This document shows positions 52,187 through 60,017 of a stretch of 64,000 nucleotides of DNA, piece after piece. Made by a program: the position numbers and the translations under genes. The stretch is from positions 806,001-870,000 of the forward strand of contig NZ_QCYK01000001.1 of the NCBI RefSeq assembly GCF_003071345.1. Reading direction: 5' to 3'. The stretch comes from Chitinophaga parva (GTDB lineage Bacteria; Bacteroidota; Bacteroidia; Chitinophagales; Chitinophagaceae). Each line of letters starts with the position of its first letter. The first letter of the stretch is position 1. A model generated the notes under the pieces. That model did no database searches. It saw only the letters and a list, made by a program, of their open reading frames with translations, and had not been told where the DNA came from.

Positions 52187-52393
52187 GGCAGGTAGATTTA
52201 AGCGGCCGCACTACAGGCGGCAAAAGGGACCCGCCAGGCGGGCCCAGGGCACATTTGTGCACAATCGTACATCTTGCTGGTCGCCGCTTAGACGGCCGAC
52301 CGGCAGGGCGCCTCCAGGGCGCCCTGAGCAGAAAAAGATGGGATGCGTCGCCGGTAAGTGCAACGGGGGGGGCGCTCGGGGGCGGTAGCGGTG
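52187..52393. other. Candidate origin of transfer (oriT) with three hairpins
   Basis: Directly upstream of the relaxosome genes lie three inverted repeats: CCCGCC/GGCGGG (52230-52242), GCACA-TT-TGTGC (52249-52260) and CAGGGCGCC/GGCGCCCTG (52304-52326, 5-base loop). No coding frame spans them. Mobilization elements typically place oriT here. No nic motif is identified, so attenuation or termination is an alternative. Confidence 0.45.
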
Positions 52394-53011
52394 TTAATGC
52401 TTTTTGCCCTGCTGTGGGCCAGGCTGCACTGCCGGTTTGCGAGCGGGTTGCCGGGCTTTTTCAGGGAAGGCTTTGCGCAGGATCCGGAAGGGAATATTGA
52501 CGTTAAAGATGCTGTCATCGGCATATAGTTTAGGGGCCACCTGTTTTTTTAAGATGTCCGTCAACTGCTTTTCTCCTTCGGGTGTTTCCAGGTAACTGTT
52601 CACTGCGCGGGGCAGAACGACTTGGTGAAAAGAGTCCTTTTTAGGGTCTCCATATAATATGGCGTAACGACTGCGGATGTTTTTTAGCATTTCAAAATGC
52701 TGCCGGTTGATGCTTTCAAAATGAGCCGCTACGGCCATCTCCACCGTCAGGGCTAAAGACTCCTGCAGATCACTAGCGCCGTTTTTGACTTTTGTCTTCT
52801 GGGCCTGTGCCTGCTCCTGGATAAATACCTCTGCAGCGGCTATCGCACCGATGTCGGGAGCGGTCCTTGGAATAAACCGGACACTTTGAGTGGCGGGATC
52901 GTTGGTGATAAAGGCAGCTGGCTTCCCGTTTAAGAAAAGTTCCGCTTCAAATTGCCCCTGCATTTGGTAAGGAGCGGCGACGGCAGTTATGTTTTTTACT
53001 TCAATTTGCAT
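52394..53011 (-). CDS. Hypothetical protein upstream of the mobilization genes
   Basis: 205 residues, not recognised. The N-terminal third is beta-rich with a possible compact domain (GQFEAELFLNGKPAAFITND). The middle is helical (AAAEVFIQEQAQAQKTKVK). The C-terminus is basic and Pro-rich (KARQPARKPAVQPGPQQGKKH). No signal peptide or membrane segment. It sits at the edge of the oriT candidate, so a DNA-processing role is possible but unsupported. Confidence 0.5.
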   Translation of the reverse strand: MQIEVKNITAVAAPYQMQGQFEAELFLNGKPAAFITNDPATQSVRFIPRTAPDIGAIAAAEVFIQEQAQAQKTKVKNGASDLQESLALTVEMAVAAHFESINRQHFEMLKNIRSRYAILYGDPKKDSFHQVVLPRAVNSYLETPEGEKQLTDILKKQVAPKLYADDSIFNVNIPFRILRKAFPEKARQPARKPAVQPGPQQGKKH

Positions 53012-53273
53012 GTTTTAAAATTTGATGGCATTAAACAATTTGTGGTTTATCGGTCGGTCACGGCGAGTGAAACGGGTTGCTGGTTTCCTTATGTGGCGTC
53101 TTATCAAGGATGCTGCGAGGGTGCTGAAGGATCGTAGCTATAACCTGGCCGCCTTGAAGATGTATCGATGGTCTGGTTCCCATAACGATGGCTGGCTGGT
53201 TAGCATTCAGGTGGCAGACAGATAGAATGGTCTCTGGTCGGAGGCAAATAGAATTCGGTGGTAATAGCGCCAT

Positions 53274-53744
53274 TTACTTTTTACGTCTGTTGCTATAATA
53301 TCCACCCTTGATCTGGCGGCCAAGGCCGTCTTTTCTGTCCTGGTGCTTTTTACCTTCAATGAGAAAGAACGCCTTGTCTGAGGAAGGCAGTTTTTCTCCG
53401 CTTGACTTTTGCCAAACCAGTGGTTGTCCTGGTTTTGAGCTTAGTTCCATGATCATCTTTTGAAGAACCAGTTCACGGGTTTCCACCTGGAGGCTGTACT
53501 CAAATTGTAATGTTGCATGGCGGGCACCATACTGTCGCTGGGCATCCATGGTGATGGTAGATTTTTTGTCTGCAGGATCCAACGCGACACCATAGGGGGC
53601 CTTTTCCAGCAGTTGACCGTGTATTTTGGAGCGGAGGTTAAATAGGTAATCCTCTGAGGTGGTTCCGCCCATATCCAGGTATTTCTTTCCGACCAGCAGG
53701 ACGGCTGCGATCTCCAGTTCAATCTCTATGTTTCTCGGCTTCAT
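53274..53744 (-). CDS. Hypothetical protein, second of a coupled pair
   Basis: 156 residues. The N-terminus (MKPRNIEIELEIAAVLLVGKKYLDMGGTT) precedes alternating strands with an alkaline C-terminus (KHQDRKDGLGRQIKGGYYSNRRKK). It is soluble with no recognisable domain. It overlaps the preceding gene by 4 bases, so the pair is likely translated together and may act as partners. Confidence 0.5.
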   Translation of the reverse strand: MKPRNIEIELEIAAVLLVGKKYLDMGGTTSEDYLFNLRSKIHGQLLEKAPYGVALDPADKKSTITMDAQRQYGARHATLQFEYSLQVETRELVLQKMIMELSSKPGQPLVWQKSSGEKLPSSDKAFFLIEGKKHQDRKDGLGRQIKGGYYSNRRKK

Positions 53745-54202
53745 GGTTTTTTAGATCGGTTAATCGTTTGCGATGCGGACGACTTTCCTACCGGCGCCTT
53801 TGCCTTCACAGGTCGCTGCAGTAGCTGCGGCTTGGCAAACAGGGAGACAGCCTGGCTGGAATGAGGCAGCCCAGAGGGGTCCTGTAACTTGAGCGAAAGG
53901 GTTCGCTTGTTATAGTGCATCTCCAGCTGTGGAATAGCCAGGGTGCCGGCGCCCGCGTCAAAAAGAAAGTGTAGATTAAAAAGCACGATGTCCCTGTCCT
54001 CATTAAAAAAGCCCGTTGCCCTAAGTTGAAAGGCTACCGGTTCTTTATATGCGAGGCTTTCCCGTAGCGCAAGACTGAGTTGGTTACGTAGTTGCTGAAA
54101 TAACCAGCCGGGTTTGTCCGGGCTATTAAGACTGGTCTCATCGAACCCTTTTTCGGTTAGCAGGTGTTGTGTATCCTCCAGTATATGATAAAACAGGCTC
54201 AT
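53741..54202 (-). CDS. Hypothetical protein, first of a coupled pair
   Basis: 153 residues. A helical start (LFYHILEDTQHLLTEKGFDE) leads to a beta-rich centre (PVAFQLRATGFFNEDRDIVLFNLHFLFDAG) and a basic disordered tail (KAKAPVGKSSASQTINRSKKP). No family recognised. It lies 49 bases after the m5C methyltransferase gene on the same strand and overlaps the next gene by 4 bases. Confidence 0.5.
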   Translation of the reverse strand: MSLFYHILEDTQHLLTEKGFDETSLNSPDKPGWLFQQLRNQLSLALRESLAYKEPVAFQLRATGFFNEDRDIVLFNLHFLFDAGAGTLAIPQLEMHYNKRTLSLKLQDPSGLPHSSQAVSLFAKPQLLQRPVKAKAPVGKSSASQTINRSKKP

Positions 54203-54251
54203 GATAGCGTTATTTCAAAATGAGAAGCCAGCGGTTTGAGGGGATAGGCTT

Positions 54252-55169
54252 TTAGCGCGGCGACGGTATTTTACTGGCCGTTGATTTTTCCCAATTATCA
54301 ATGGAGCGAAAAATCTGGAAAGGAAGTTCCGGCACGACGGCGCCACCTAATGCCTGGATGCTTTTCTGCCGCCACGCTGAAAAGGAGATACCGTCCAACT
54401 GATGGGAAAGCCCATCATCTCGGCCACAAACAGGGGGTTGAGTTGGCCAGGTTCGCCAATCAGCACGGGCAAATTTCGGAGTGTGTCTGCCCTTGACTTT
54501 CCGTCTTTCCTGGTAAGGGCCTGCTGACTCACGGTCCCTTTGTAATCTGTGGCGGTTGGCGTAGGCAGCATGCCCCGCATAGCCATCCTCGAAAGGTGTC
54601 CTGAAAAGGCCTTTACGTTTTTGCCGGGTCGCCCCCTTCCCCGTCGCGGCCGTACCAGCACCGCTCCTATGTCCTGGGGCAGCGGTGTGGGCAATAATGA
54701 AGACCCGGTTGCGGATGTGCGGCGCACCGACACCTGCAGCTGGAAGAACAACCGATTGTACTTCGTACCCCGCAGCTTCCAAGTCAGAGAGCACCTGTTC
54801 GAAGACCATTCCCCTGTCAAGACTAAGTAGGCCATGAACGTTTTCTGCCACGACCCATCGGGGTGAAATCGCGCAAATAACTCTAAGCATTGCCGGCCAG
54901 AGATAGCGGTCATCTGCAGTTCCTTTTCGTTGTCCGGCGACGGAAAATGGCTGGCATGGAAAGCCGCCTGAAATAACGTCAATTGCGTTGACATAAGGCT
55001 CAGGATTAAAGGTGAGGATATCGGTGTGTTTTGGGACCGTGGGAAAATGCTTGCGCAGCACGGTCAGGCAGAAAGGGTCTTTCTCCACCTGGAAGCAGTT
55101 GTCCCATCCCTGGGATGCGGCGGCAAGGTCAAAACCTCCCAGGCCGCTAAAAAGGCTACCATGTCTCAT
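54252..55169 (-). CDS. DNA cytosine-5 methyltransferase (orphan, unusual motif X)
   Basis: 305 residues. Motif I FSGLGGFDLA (7-16), motif IV GGFPCQPFSVAG with catalytic Cys72, motif VI ENV (109-111) and motif VIII HIRNRVFII (151-159) define an m5C methyltransferase. A target-recognition region (about 165-265) follows, then motif X as LGGAVVP (274-280), where the usual Asn of GN(A/S)V is Gly276. The final about 20 residues are basic. The gene carries a long second frame (see 54347-54994). No restriction partner is seen, so an anti-restriction role for the element is likely. The Gly substitution leaves activity uncertain. Confidence 0.85.
   Translation of the reverse strand: MRHGSLFSGLGGFDLAAASQGWDNCFQVEKDPFCLTVLRKHFPTVPKHTDILTFNPEPYVNAIDVISGGFPCQPFSVAGQRKGTADDRYLWPAMLRVICAISPRWVVAENVHGLLSLDRGMVFEQVLSDLEAAGYEVQSVVLPAAGVGAPHIRNRVFIIAHTAAPGHRSGAGTAATGKGATRQKRKGLFRTPFEDGYAGHAAYANRHRLQRDRESAGPYQERRKVKGRHTPKFARADWRTWPTQPPVCGRDDGLSHQLDGISFSAWRQKSIQALGGAVVPELPFQIFRSIDNWEKSTASKIPSPR
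54347..54994 (-). CDS. Overlapping reading frame inside the m5C methyltransferase gene, possible real product
   Basis: 215 residues in a different minus-strand frame. It is not a random antisense frame: SGRQCLELF (32-40), LTWK (70-73), two LPTP motifs (101-104, 143-146) with LPTPTATDYKG, and LNPLFVAEMMGFPISWT (185-201). This last block resembles the conserved end of phage and ICE methyltransferase-linked proteins (LNP-x-FV-x-MMGFP-x-WT). It could be a separate overlapping gene or a trace of a longer frame. No ribosome-binding site is convincing, so existence is uncertain. Confidence 0.4.
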   Translation of the reverse strand: MSTQLTLFQAAFHASHFPSPDNEKELQMTAISGRQCLELFARFHPDGSWQKTFMAYLVLTGEWSSNRCSLTWKLRGTKYNRLFFQLQVSVRRTSATGSSLLPTPLPQDIGAVLVRPRRGRGRPGKNVKAFSGHLSRMAMRGMLPTPTATDYKGTVSQQALTRKDGKSRADTLRNLPVLIGEPGQLNPLFVAEMMGFPISWTVSPFQRGGRKASRH

Positions 55170-55299
55170 ACTTGATCTTCGTTTGGCTCAACTGCTGGAC
55201 ACGCACACGGTACCTTAAAGAACAGGAATCGGCTTAAAGCACAAAAGGCCTTAGCCTTGGTGGTGATCACGGAGTTAGGATTTTAAAATTGCTTGGTTG

Positions 55300-55536
55300 C
55301 TATCTTGGCTTGCGGATCGATCTACGCTGAACGGGCGCAGCCACTGAAAAGGATTTTACCCAATTGTAGGCAAGGACCTTCCAGTTCCTTACGTGCTGGC
55401 CGGGATGAATTTCCCATTTGACCAGGCTGTAATAGTAAAAGAAGGCATCTGCGTGTTTCTGCTCAAGGCCGAGCCGCAAGAAGTACTTTACTACTTCCAT
55501 CTGTGTGGGCCCATGGTGCGGTTGCGGATTGGTCAT
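55300..55536 (-). CDS. Small ICE-associated hypothetical protein
   Basis: 78 residues: EVVKYFLRLGLEQKHADAFFYYYSLVKWEI, then GQHVRNWKVLAYNWVKSFS. Short proteins with this L-(x)-A-xx-FFxYY ... W-K-xx-A-xx-W pattern recur beside mobile-element regulators in Bacteroidota, from memory. It may be a helical DNA-binding or replication factor. It sits between the methyltransferase and the HTH gene at 55595. Confidence 0.55.
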   Translation of the reverse strand: MTNPQPHHGPTQMEVVKYFLRLGLEQKHADAFFYYYSLVKWEIHPGQHVRNWKVLAYNWVKSFSVAAPVQRRSIRKPR

Positions 55537-55594
55537 AGTATTAGTAGTGGATGTGAGTGGGTCGCAGGCGGAAACAGCCTGCCTTTGCCGGCGG

Positions 55595-55894
55595 CTATGA
55601 CATTTCAGGATCGATAAAATACCGCTTTACCTCTGTTGCCAGGACGTAGGTTTTTCGCAGCTTGCGAATCACCCGGATTTTATTGTTGTTGACCATGTCA
55701 TAGAATTTGGATTTTTTGATGTGCGTGAGTTGCATGAATTCTTCGGCCAGGATGTAATCAGCTTTTGGGCCGGGAGAGACACGGCTGTTTTTAAGTTCTG
55801 CAAGATCGCTTGAAATCTGGGCCAAGGCTGATTTTAGCGCGGTAAATTCTTCCGCTGGAACCATAATATAGGTCCTGGTGGTATCGATATCCAT
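55595..55894 (-). CDS. Helix-turn-helix (excisionase-like) protein
   Basis: 99 residues. A short helical N-terminus (AEEFTALKSALAQISSDLAELK) precedes a MerR/HTH_17-like winged motif: YILAEEFMQLTHIKKSKFYDMVNNNKIRVIRKLRKTYVL, then a final VKRYF helix. Such proteins often act as excisionase or regulator genes in Bacteroidota ICEs. A TAGTTTTG element (55914-55921, minus strand) lies just upstream as a possible -7 promoter box. Confidence 0.7.
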   Translation of the reverse strand: MDIDTTRTYIMVPAEEFTALKSALAQISSDLAELKNSRVSPGPKADYILAEEFMQLTHIKKSKFYDMVNNNKIRVIRKLRKTYVLATEVKRYFIDPEMS

Positions 55895-56053
55895 GTCATT
55901 TATTTCACAGGGACAAAACTACCAGCCGGCAGAGGGCATATATGTAACTTCTCCGTAGGTGGGGAAAATATTTATAACCGGTAATGAAGCGAGTGGGTAG
56001 GCAAGTCCGTGGCAAGAAAGGAGTAGGAAGCCAGGAAGTGATATCGCTAAAAA

Positions 56054-56085
56054 AACCAGAACACGTGTGGGCCCGTGTTCTGGTT
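56054..56085 (-). terminator. Strong intrinsic terminator after the 56110-56679 gene
   Basis: AACCAGAACACG (56054-56065) and CGTGTTCTGGTT (56074-56085) form a perfect 12-bp stem. On the minus strand it is followed by TTTTTTT. It is the clearest terminator in the window. Confidence 0.85.
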
Positions 56086-56109
56086 GAATAAATGGGACCA
56101 GGATCCGTA

Positions 56110-56679
56110 TTATTTGGAAAGGCGTTTCCACTGGATGGGAACCGCCGGCAGCTTTACTACGTGATCAGCCACCATTGCATAATTGATTGAAACCTGGCGC
56201 CGGGTATTTATCTCGTTAAACTCCGTCACCGATGGGCTTACTTTGGGAATACCGATGGAGAGTTGGCGACTGGCACCTGGCGTCAATTGCTGCTCTACGA
56301 ATGTTAGCCATTTGTATCTTTTGTCGCCAAACTGCACGGAGGTAATATTATTAAACCCTTTGTTGATATCGGCGGTACCTGCCAGTTGGTCGGTGGTATG
56401 GATTTTATATTTGCCTCCTTTGTTATCGGTGAGCCCCAGCCCATCAAAGCCGCCAAGAACCAGGTGGACCCGAACTGGCCGGGAGTAGTGATTGGTAAAG
56501 TCCATCGTTACCTTTACCTGTCCGGTGAGCGGATCGCCGGTTGCCTGGACGTTGGATATCTGGATAGAGTCGGCCGTCTGGCCGGATGTCTGACCTTGGC
56601 TATAGGTCAGCAGCGAAGCAGCAGTACAACCGAGCGCCATAAAGGCCTGCCGCCAAAATGAAAAGACGAGTTTACGCAT
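56110..56679 (-). CDS. Secreted hypothetical protein, last gene of the exported-protein cluster
   Basis: 189 residues with a signal peptide (about 1-28, FMALGCTAASLLTYSQG; cleavage near AxQ-GQ). The mature part is beta-rich (QISNVQATGDPLTGQVKVTMDFTNHYSRPVRVHLVLGG) and resembles an immunoglobulin-like fold, without a named family. It is probably periplasmic or outer-membrane associated. It is 170 bases after the 56849 gene and ends at a strong terminator. Confidence 0.6.
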   Translation of the reverse strand: MRKLVFSFWRQAFMALGCTAASLLTYSQGQTSGQTADSIQISNVQATGDPLTGQVKVTMDFTNHYSRPVRVHLVLGGFDGLGLTDNKGGKYKIHTTDQLAGTADINKGFNNITSVQFGDKRYKWLTFVEQQLTPGASRQLSIGIPKVSPSVTEFNEINTRRQVSINYAMVADHVVKLPAVPIQWKRLSK

Positions 56680-56848
56680 AGGTTTTCGTTTTGTCAGTTA
56701 TTAAAAGTCGGGCGGTCGGGGAAGGGAAAATACATACTATTTGTAACCTGGACCAAAAAATAGCAGGATAGTTTAAGGCCAGCTGGAAATAGAAAAATGG
56801 GAGCGCAATCTCGCCGCAGTGGTTGTTAAAAGGGGCCGTGGCGGCTGC

Positions 56849-57583
56849 TTAAAACCATTTGGAGAATGCTTTAAATACATCGCTTCGGGGCTCTGAAAAA
56901 TTATGCAGCAGTACGCCGAATGGGTCCTCCCACAAGATCATCAGCCGTATGTATTTGCGGTCGTGAGCCAGGAAATACTTTCCCATGATAGCTGCCATGG
57001 AGGATATCCAGATATGATACCATGTTTCCATCTTAAGATCGAAGGGGGTAGGTTTTGTGAAATAGATCACCAGCTCTCCTGGCTGGGGAAAAGCTACCGC
57101 CGGGTTGTTGCTAAAAAAGGCTAATGACAGACATAGATCATAGCCTGAGAGGCGCTTTTTTCTGAGTTGCTTAACGGAGAACCTGGAGCTGTAGACGGGG
57201 GTTAAAGAATCGGTGCCGTTGGTGAAAATAACCTGGACCGAATCTGGGGTGTGGTCAGGGGACTGTAGCGCGTATGCATTGTAAAGTTGAGCATAGCAAT
57301 AACTGAGAGTGTCCAGCCGGGCCTTGCCTTTAGCGATGGCGGAATCTGATAGTCGCATTGAAATAAGGTCACAGCATTGGGATTGTTTTGCAGGATACCA
57401 GCCCAGGGGTCTTTCCCATAGTCCCTCCAGCATCCTTCGCTTTTCTTCATAGGTGAGCTTGTGATCGGAAAGGATCACGGCGCCCTGGGCCAGGGTCTTG
57501 TTGCAGGCGGCCACCACCAGTATTCCGGTTGTTAGGGCCAGGGTGCCCCTACGGGTAACTGCGAACAGCTTTTTTAAAGGCAT
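56849..57583 (-). CDS. Exported protein of a small paralogous family (member C)
   Basis: 244 residues with a signal peptide (LALTTGILVVAACNKTLAQG). A cysteine before cleavage (VAACNK) could make it a lipoprotein. The mature part has YEEKRRMLEGLWERPLG, then DSAIAKGKARLDTLSYCYAQLYNAY and a C-terminal MGKYFLAHDRKYIRLMILWED. These blocks recur in members A (58632) and B (57549): a L-x-(R/G)-(I/L)W start, a DS-rich centre, and (G)KYF/KHFF ... R-x-LI-x-W near the end. Function unknown. It overlaps member B by 35 bases. Confidence 0.6.
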   Translation of the reverse strand: MPLKKLFAVTRRGTLALTTGILVVAACNKTLAQGAVILSDHKLTYEEKRRMLEGLWERPLGWYPAKQSQCCDLISMRLSDSAIAKGKARLDTLSYCYAQLYNAYALQSPDHTPDSVQVIFTNGTDSLTPVYSSRFSVKQLRKKRLSGYDLCLSLAFFSNNPAVAFPQPGELVIYFTKPTPFDLKMETWYHIWISSMAAIMGKYFLAHDRKYIRLMILWEDPFGVLLHNFSEPRSDVFKAFSKWF

Positions 57584-58259
57584 GGGACAGTGGTAAATAT
57601 GTTTGCGGAAGAATGGCGCCCTTGTTGTCTTTCCAGATGATCAGCAGCCGGGTAAAAGGGGTGGTTTCAAAAAAAAAGTGCTTGCCCACTACCCCTGTCA
57701 GGTCCCGCAGGTAAGCCTTGGCCACTGGGACGGTTCGTTTATTCCAGGCCTCTGGGTATTTGAGCCGCGCCACGATCTCGTCCTTTTCCATAAACGAGCC
57801 GAGCGCATAGGGGGACAGGTGCAGCAGGTAGGATAGATAGTTTTCTGTTTTGAGGTCGGCAAATAGTTCGCAGGGGATTTTGCAGTATCCGTTGGCTACT
57901 GGAATGGTACTATCGCTTTGCAGGCTCACGCTAACAAAGACGCTTTCTACGTTGTACTCGGAGTTGTGTGCGATGTAGCCCTGGTAGATGGCCAGCATAC
58001 AGTCGATGATGGTATCATAGCTGTGTACCTGTTCACTGTCCGGCAAAACGAGCAGCATATGATCACCGGTCTGACCCGGCTGCAGGTCAGCGCAATAAAG
58101 ATGCTTCTGCCACAAACGTTCGAGGATTTGGAGTTTAGCTTCCCGGATGGGTGGCCTGTAGTCATCCTGGGCGGTGGTGGTGCTGCCATAGAAGAGGGCC
58201 AGGAGCATGCCTGCGGTGCGCAGGTATTTTGACAATGATATGGAGATAACACTTTTCAC
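57549..58259 (-). CDS. Exported protein of a small paralogous family (member B)
   Basis: 236 residues from a GTG at 58259; an ATG at 58208 would be the alternative. A signal peptide (LLALFYGSTTTAQDD) precedes ILERLWQKHLYCADL, DSEQVHSYDTIIDCMLAIYQGY, and GVVGKHFFFETTPFTRLLIIWKD. It aligns with members A and C in the same order. Function unknown. The repeated W-K/ W-E-D ends suggest a conserved surface. The 35-base overlap with member C implies translational coupling. Confidence 0.6.
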   Translation of the reverse strand: MKSVISISLSKYLRTAGMLLALFYGSTTTAQDDYRPPIREAKLQILERLWQKHLYCADLQPGQTGDHMLLVLPDSEQVHSYDTIIDCMLAIYQGYIAHNSEYNVESVFVSVSLQSDSTIPVANGYCKIPCELFADLKTENYLSYLLHLSPYALGSFMEKDEIVARLKYPEAWNKRTVPVAKAYLRDLTGVVGKHFFFETTPFTRLLIIWKDNKGAILPQTYLPLSHAFKKAVRSYP

Positions 58260-58268
58260 GATTATTGG

Positions 58269-58601
58269 CTATTTTAAGGCAGCCGATATTTCTATAAAGC
58301 AGTTGTACGCTCCCACTCTTTGAACCGAAAAATTGACCAATGGTTCTTTTGCTTTCAGGCTATCAACAAGATCATTCAGGTTGGTGTTTTTTAGGTGGAG
58401 GGTTAGCGGAAGAAATCTTTTAACAACGGAGTCATCGCTGGCATACCAGGTAAACTGCAGGTATGTCTTTGCCGAATCCAGAAAGGTGGTTAATGGCATG
58501 TTTTTTACCTCCATCGTCATGGTTGCTGGGGGAATGGTTGCGACCTCATAGAATACAATGATAAGAAAAATGAGCCCTATAGCCCAAACTACAATCTTCA
58601 T
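58269..58601 (-). CDS. Small membrane-anchored STN-like protein
   Basis: 110 residues from the ATG at 58601 (MKIVVWAIG); a TTG at 58628 is rejected. One N-terminal membrane helix (about 3-21) precedes a domain with EVKNMPLTTFLDSAKTYLQF, LPLTLHLKNTNLNDLVDSL and VGAYNCFIEI. The spacing of two (x)-L-xx-(F/V)-L-D-S-(A/L) helices resembles the secretin/TonB short N-terminal (STN) fold used in envelope signalling. It lies between members A and B and may sense or bind at the envelope. Assignment is tentative. Confidence 0.5.
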   Translation of the reverse strand: MKIVVWAIGLIFLIIVFYEVATIPPATMTMEVKNMPLTTFLDSAKTYLQFTWYASDDSVVKRFLPLTLHLKNTNLNDLVDSLKAKEPLVNFSVQRVGAYNCFIEISAALK

Positions 58602-58631
58602 AAATGTGGATGATTTTGAGATAAGCAATGA

Positions 58632-59318
58632 TTAAAGGAAAGCGTTTTCTTGTGCCAGGTAAGAGTTGTCTGTACGTGAAAAGGATTGCAGGACCGGCTG
58701 GCCGGTGCCATCTGACCAGGTAAAGCGCAGGGTCTGGATCCTACCGCTGGCGCCGTCAAAATATTTTGTAATGATCAGGCTAAAACAGAGGCCAATATAT
58801 CCACAGTCGCTCATTGGAGAACGAACATCAATAGAGGGGGAGATATCTGCGTTTAAGGAAGCGGCCCTGGGGTAGACGATGTTGCGATAAGGGCAAAGGC
58901 TGAACAGGCCATAGACCTTGTCGGCTGTGGTTCTAAAGCTGGCCAGCAGGGCTGCCAGGCCATATCGTTTGCTGAAGGCGGGTTTTTTATCGGAGGATCC
59001 GTACAGGTCCATTGATACGGAGTCGGTGGTAGTGGAGTCAATCAGCCCGATGGAGGCCATAACCATGATGGCATTTTTGGCCAGTTGATCCAGCCGGCGA
59101 CTGCTGATGCGGACAGCACTGTCAGGGAAGACGATCTTGTAGCCCACAGATTTATCCAAAGTGTCGTAGACCCTGGGGGTTGTTTGTTCCAGGGATACCT
59201 TCCAGATTCGCTTAAGCAGGTCTGTGCGCTGTGCCTGCTTTCCAGGGTTAGCTTGCTGGCCATGGACGATAGTAAAAGTCAGTATCACCCAACAGGATAA
59301 TAAGGATATGGTTTTCAT
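58632..59318 (-). CDS. Exported protein of a small paralogous family (member A)
   Basis: 228 residues from the ATG at 59318 (MKTISLLSCW). A signal peptide (LTFTIVHGQQ) precedes RTDLLKRIWKVSLEQT, PDSAVRISSRRLDQLAKNAIMVMASIGL and a C-terminal ITKYFDGASGRIQTLRFTWSDG. These blocks match members B and C, though the centre is more divergent. It is the first gene of the 59.3-56.1 kb cluster. No enzyme motif is evident. Envelope location and the STN-like neighbour suggest a signalling or binding role. Confidence 0.6.
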   Translation of the reverse strand: MKTISLLSCWVILTFTIVHGQQANPGKQAQRTDLLKRIWKVSLEQTTPRVYDTLDKSVGYKIVFPDSAVRISSRRLDQLAKNAIMVMASIGLIDSTTTDSVSMDLYGSSDKKPAFSKRYGLAALLASFRTTADKVYGLFSLCPYRNIVYPRAASLNADISPSIDVRSPMSDCGYIGLCFSLIITKYFDGASGRIQTLRFTWSDGTGQPVLQSFSRTDNSYLAQENAFL

Positions 59319-59717
59319 CTGCAATGATTTGGCAATCGGTCAAGACCGTGTTTTAGGGCACGGCACGCCCTGCCTGACCTCTTTAAAGGTGTGCCGTGCT
59401 ACTAATCATAACCATAACCTAATATCTTATAAATTGGCCTGTAAACCCCTTGAGTTGCATGTGGGGCTAAGGACAATTGTTTTCTCATAAAATCCCCCGG
59501 AGGCCGGGGGAACTAATCTCGAGCTGTCACCGAGTCTTTAGCCGTCTTCGGGACGGCTGAAATCGCAATGTAGTACGCGTTCGCAAATACCCATGTCATA
59601 ATCTTACGACACTAATTGGTAGAAAAGGAGCCCATCATGGGTCGATTTGGAGCCCAAATGATGAACAAAACCGCCCTATTTCATTGACATTCCAATGCTT
59701 ACATGCATTTTTGATGA
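59319..59717. promoter_or_regulatory. Structured divergent control region with multiple hairpins and operators
   Basis: About 400 bases with no gene. Present are GCACGGCAC/GTGCCGTGC arms (59358-59368 with 59389-59399), CCCCCGG-AGG-CCGGGGG (59494-59510), AGCCGTC-TTCGG-GACGGCT (59540-59558) and two close palindromes, CCCATCATGGG (59631-59641) and ATTTGG-AGC-CCAAAT (59645-59659), just upstream of the HTH-like gene. These could be operators, an RNA element or a mobile-element end. Confidence 0.45.
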
Positions 59718-60017
59718 ATGAACGAGGCAAAAAAAAGACTCGACAAAAATCTTGAAAAAATAAAATTAACCACTGGTCTGCTCCAAGAGGGCAAGATCGT
59801 TACCTTCTCAGGCATCTTCGTATACTCCAACAGGACATTTGTCTCCAAGCAGCTGGGCATGAACTATAAGCGTCTCGGTCGTCTGGCATCCAATCCGGAC
59901 CCATTGCGCATCCGCGAGATCAGGGCTATCGCACGGTTCTTTAAAGTTCCTTCCAAAACCATTTCCAGCATCATCCTCAATCAACTGGAATCAGGTTCGA
60001 CAAAGTTGAAAAAATAG
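59718..60017 (+). CDS. HTH-like putative DNA-binding protein, paralogue of the gene at 2708
   Basis: 99 residues starting MNEAKKRLDK. Residues about 20-92 match the protein at 2708-3019 (FSGIFVYSNRTFVSKQLGMN, YKRLGRL, LRIREIRAIARFFKVPSKTI). The pattern suggests a divergent XRE-type helix-turn-helix. It lies after two palindromes and before a histidine kinase gene on the same strand. A regulatory role in element control is likely. Confidence 0.6.
   Translation: MNEAKKRLDKNLEKIKLTTGLLQEGKIVTFSGIFVYSNRTFVSKQLGMNYKRLGRLASNPDPLRIREIRAIARFFKVPSKTISSIILNQLESGSTKLKK

Noticed and set aside
59521..59560. ACCGAGTC next to a hairpin, reminiscent of a tracrRNA tail
   Set aside because: No cas gene, CRISPR repeat or anti-repeat is present, so this is coincidence.
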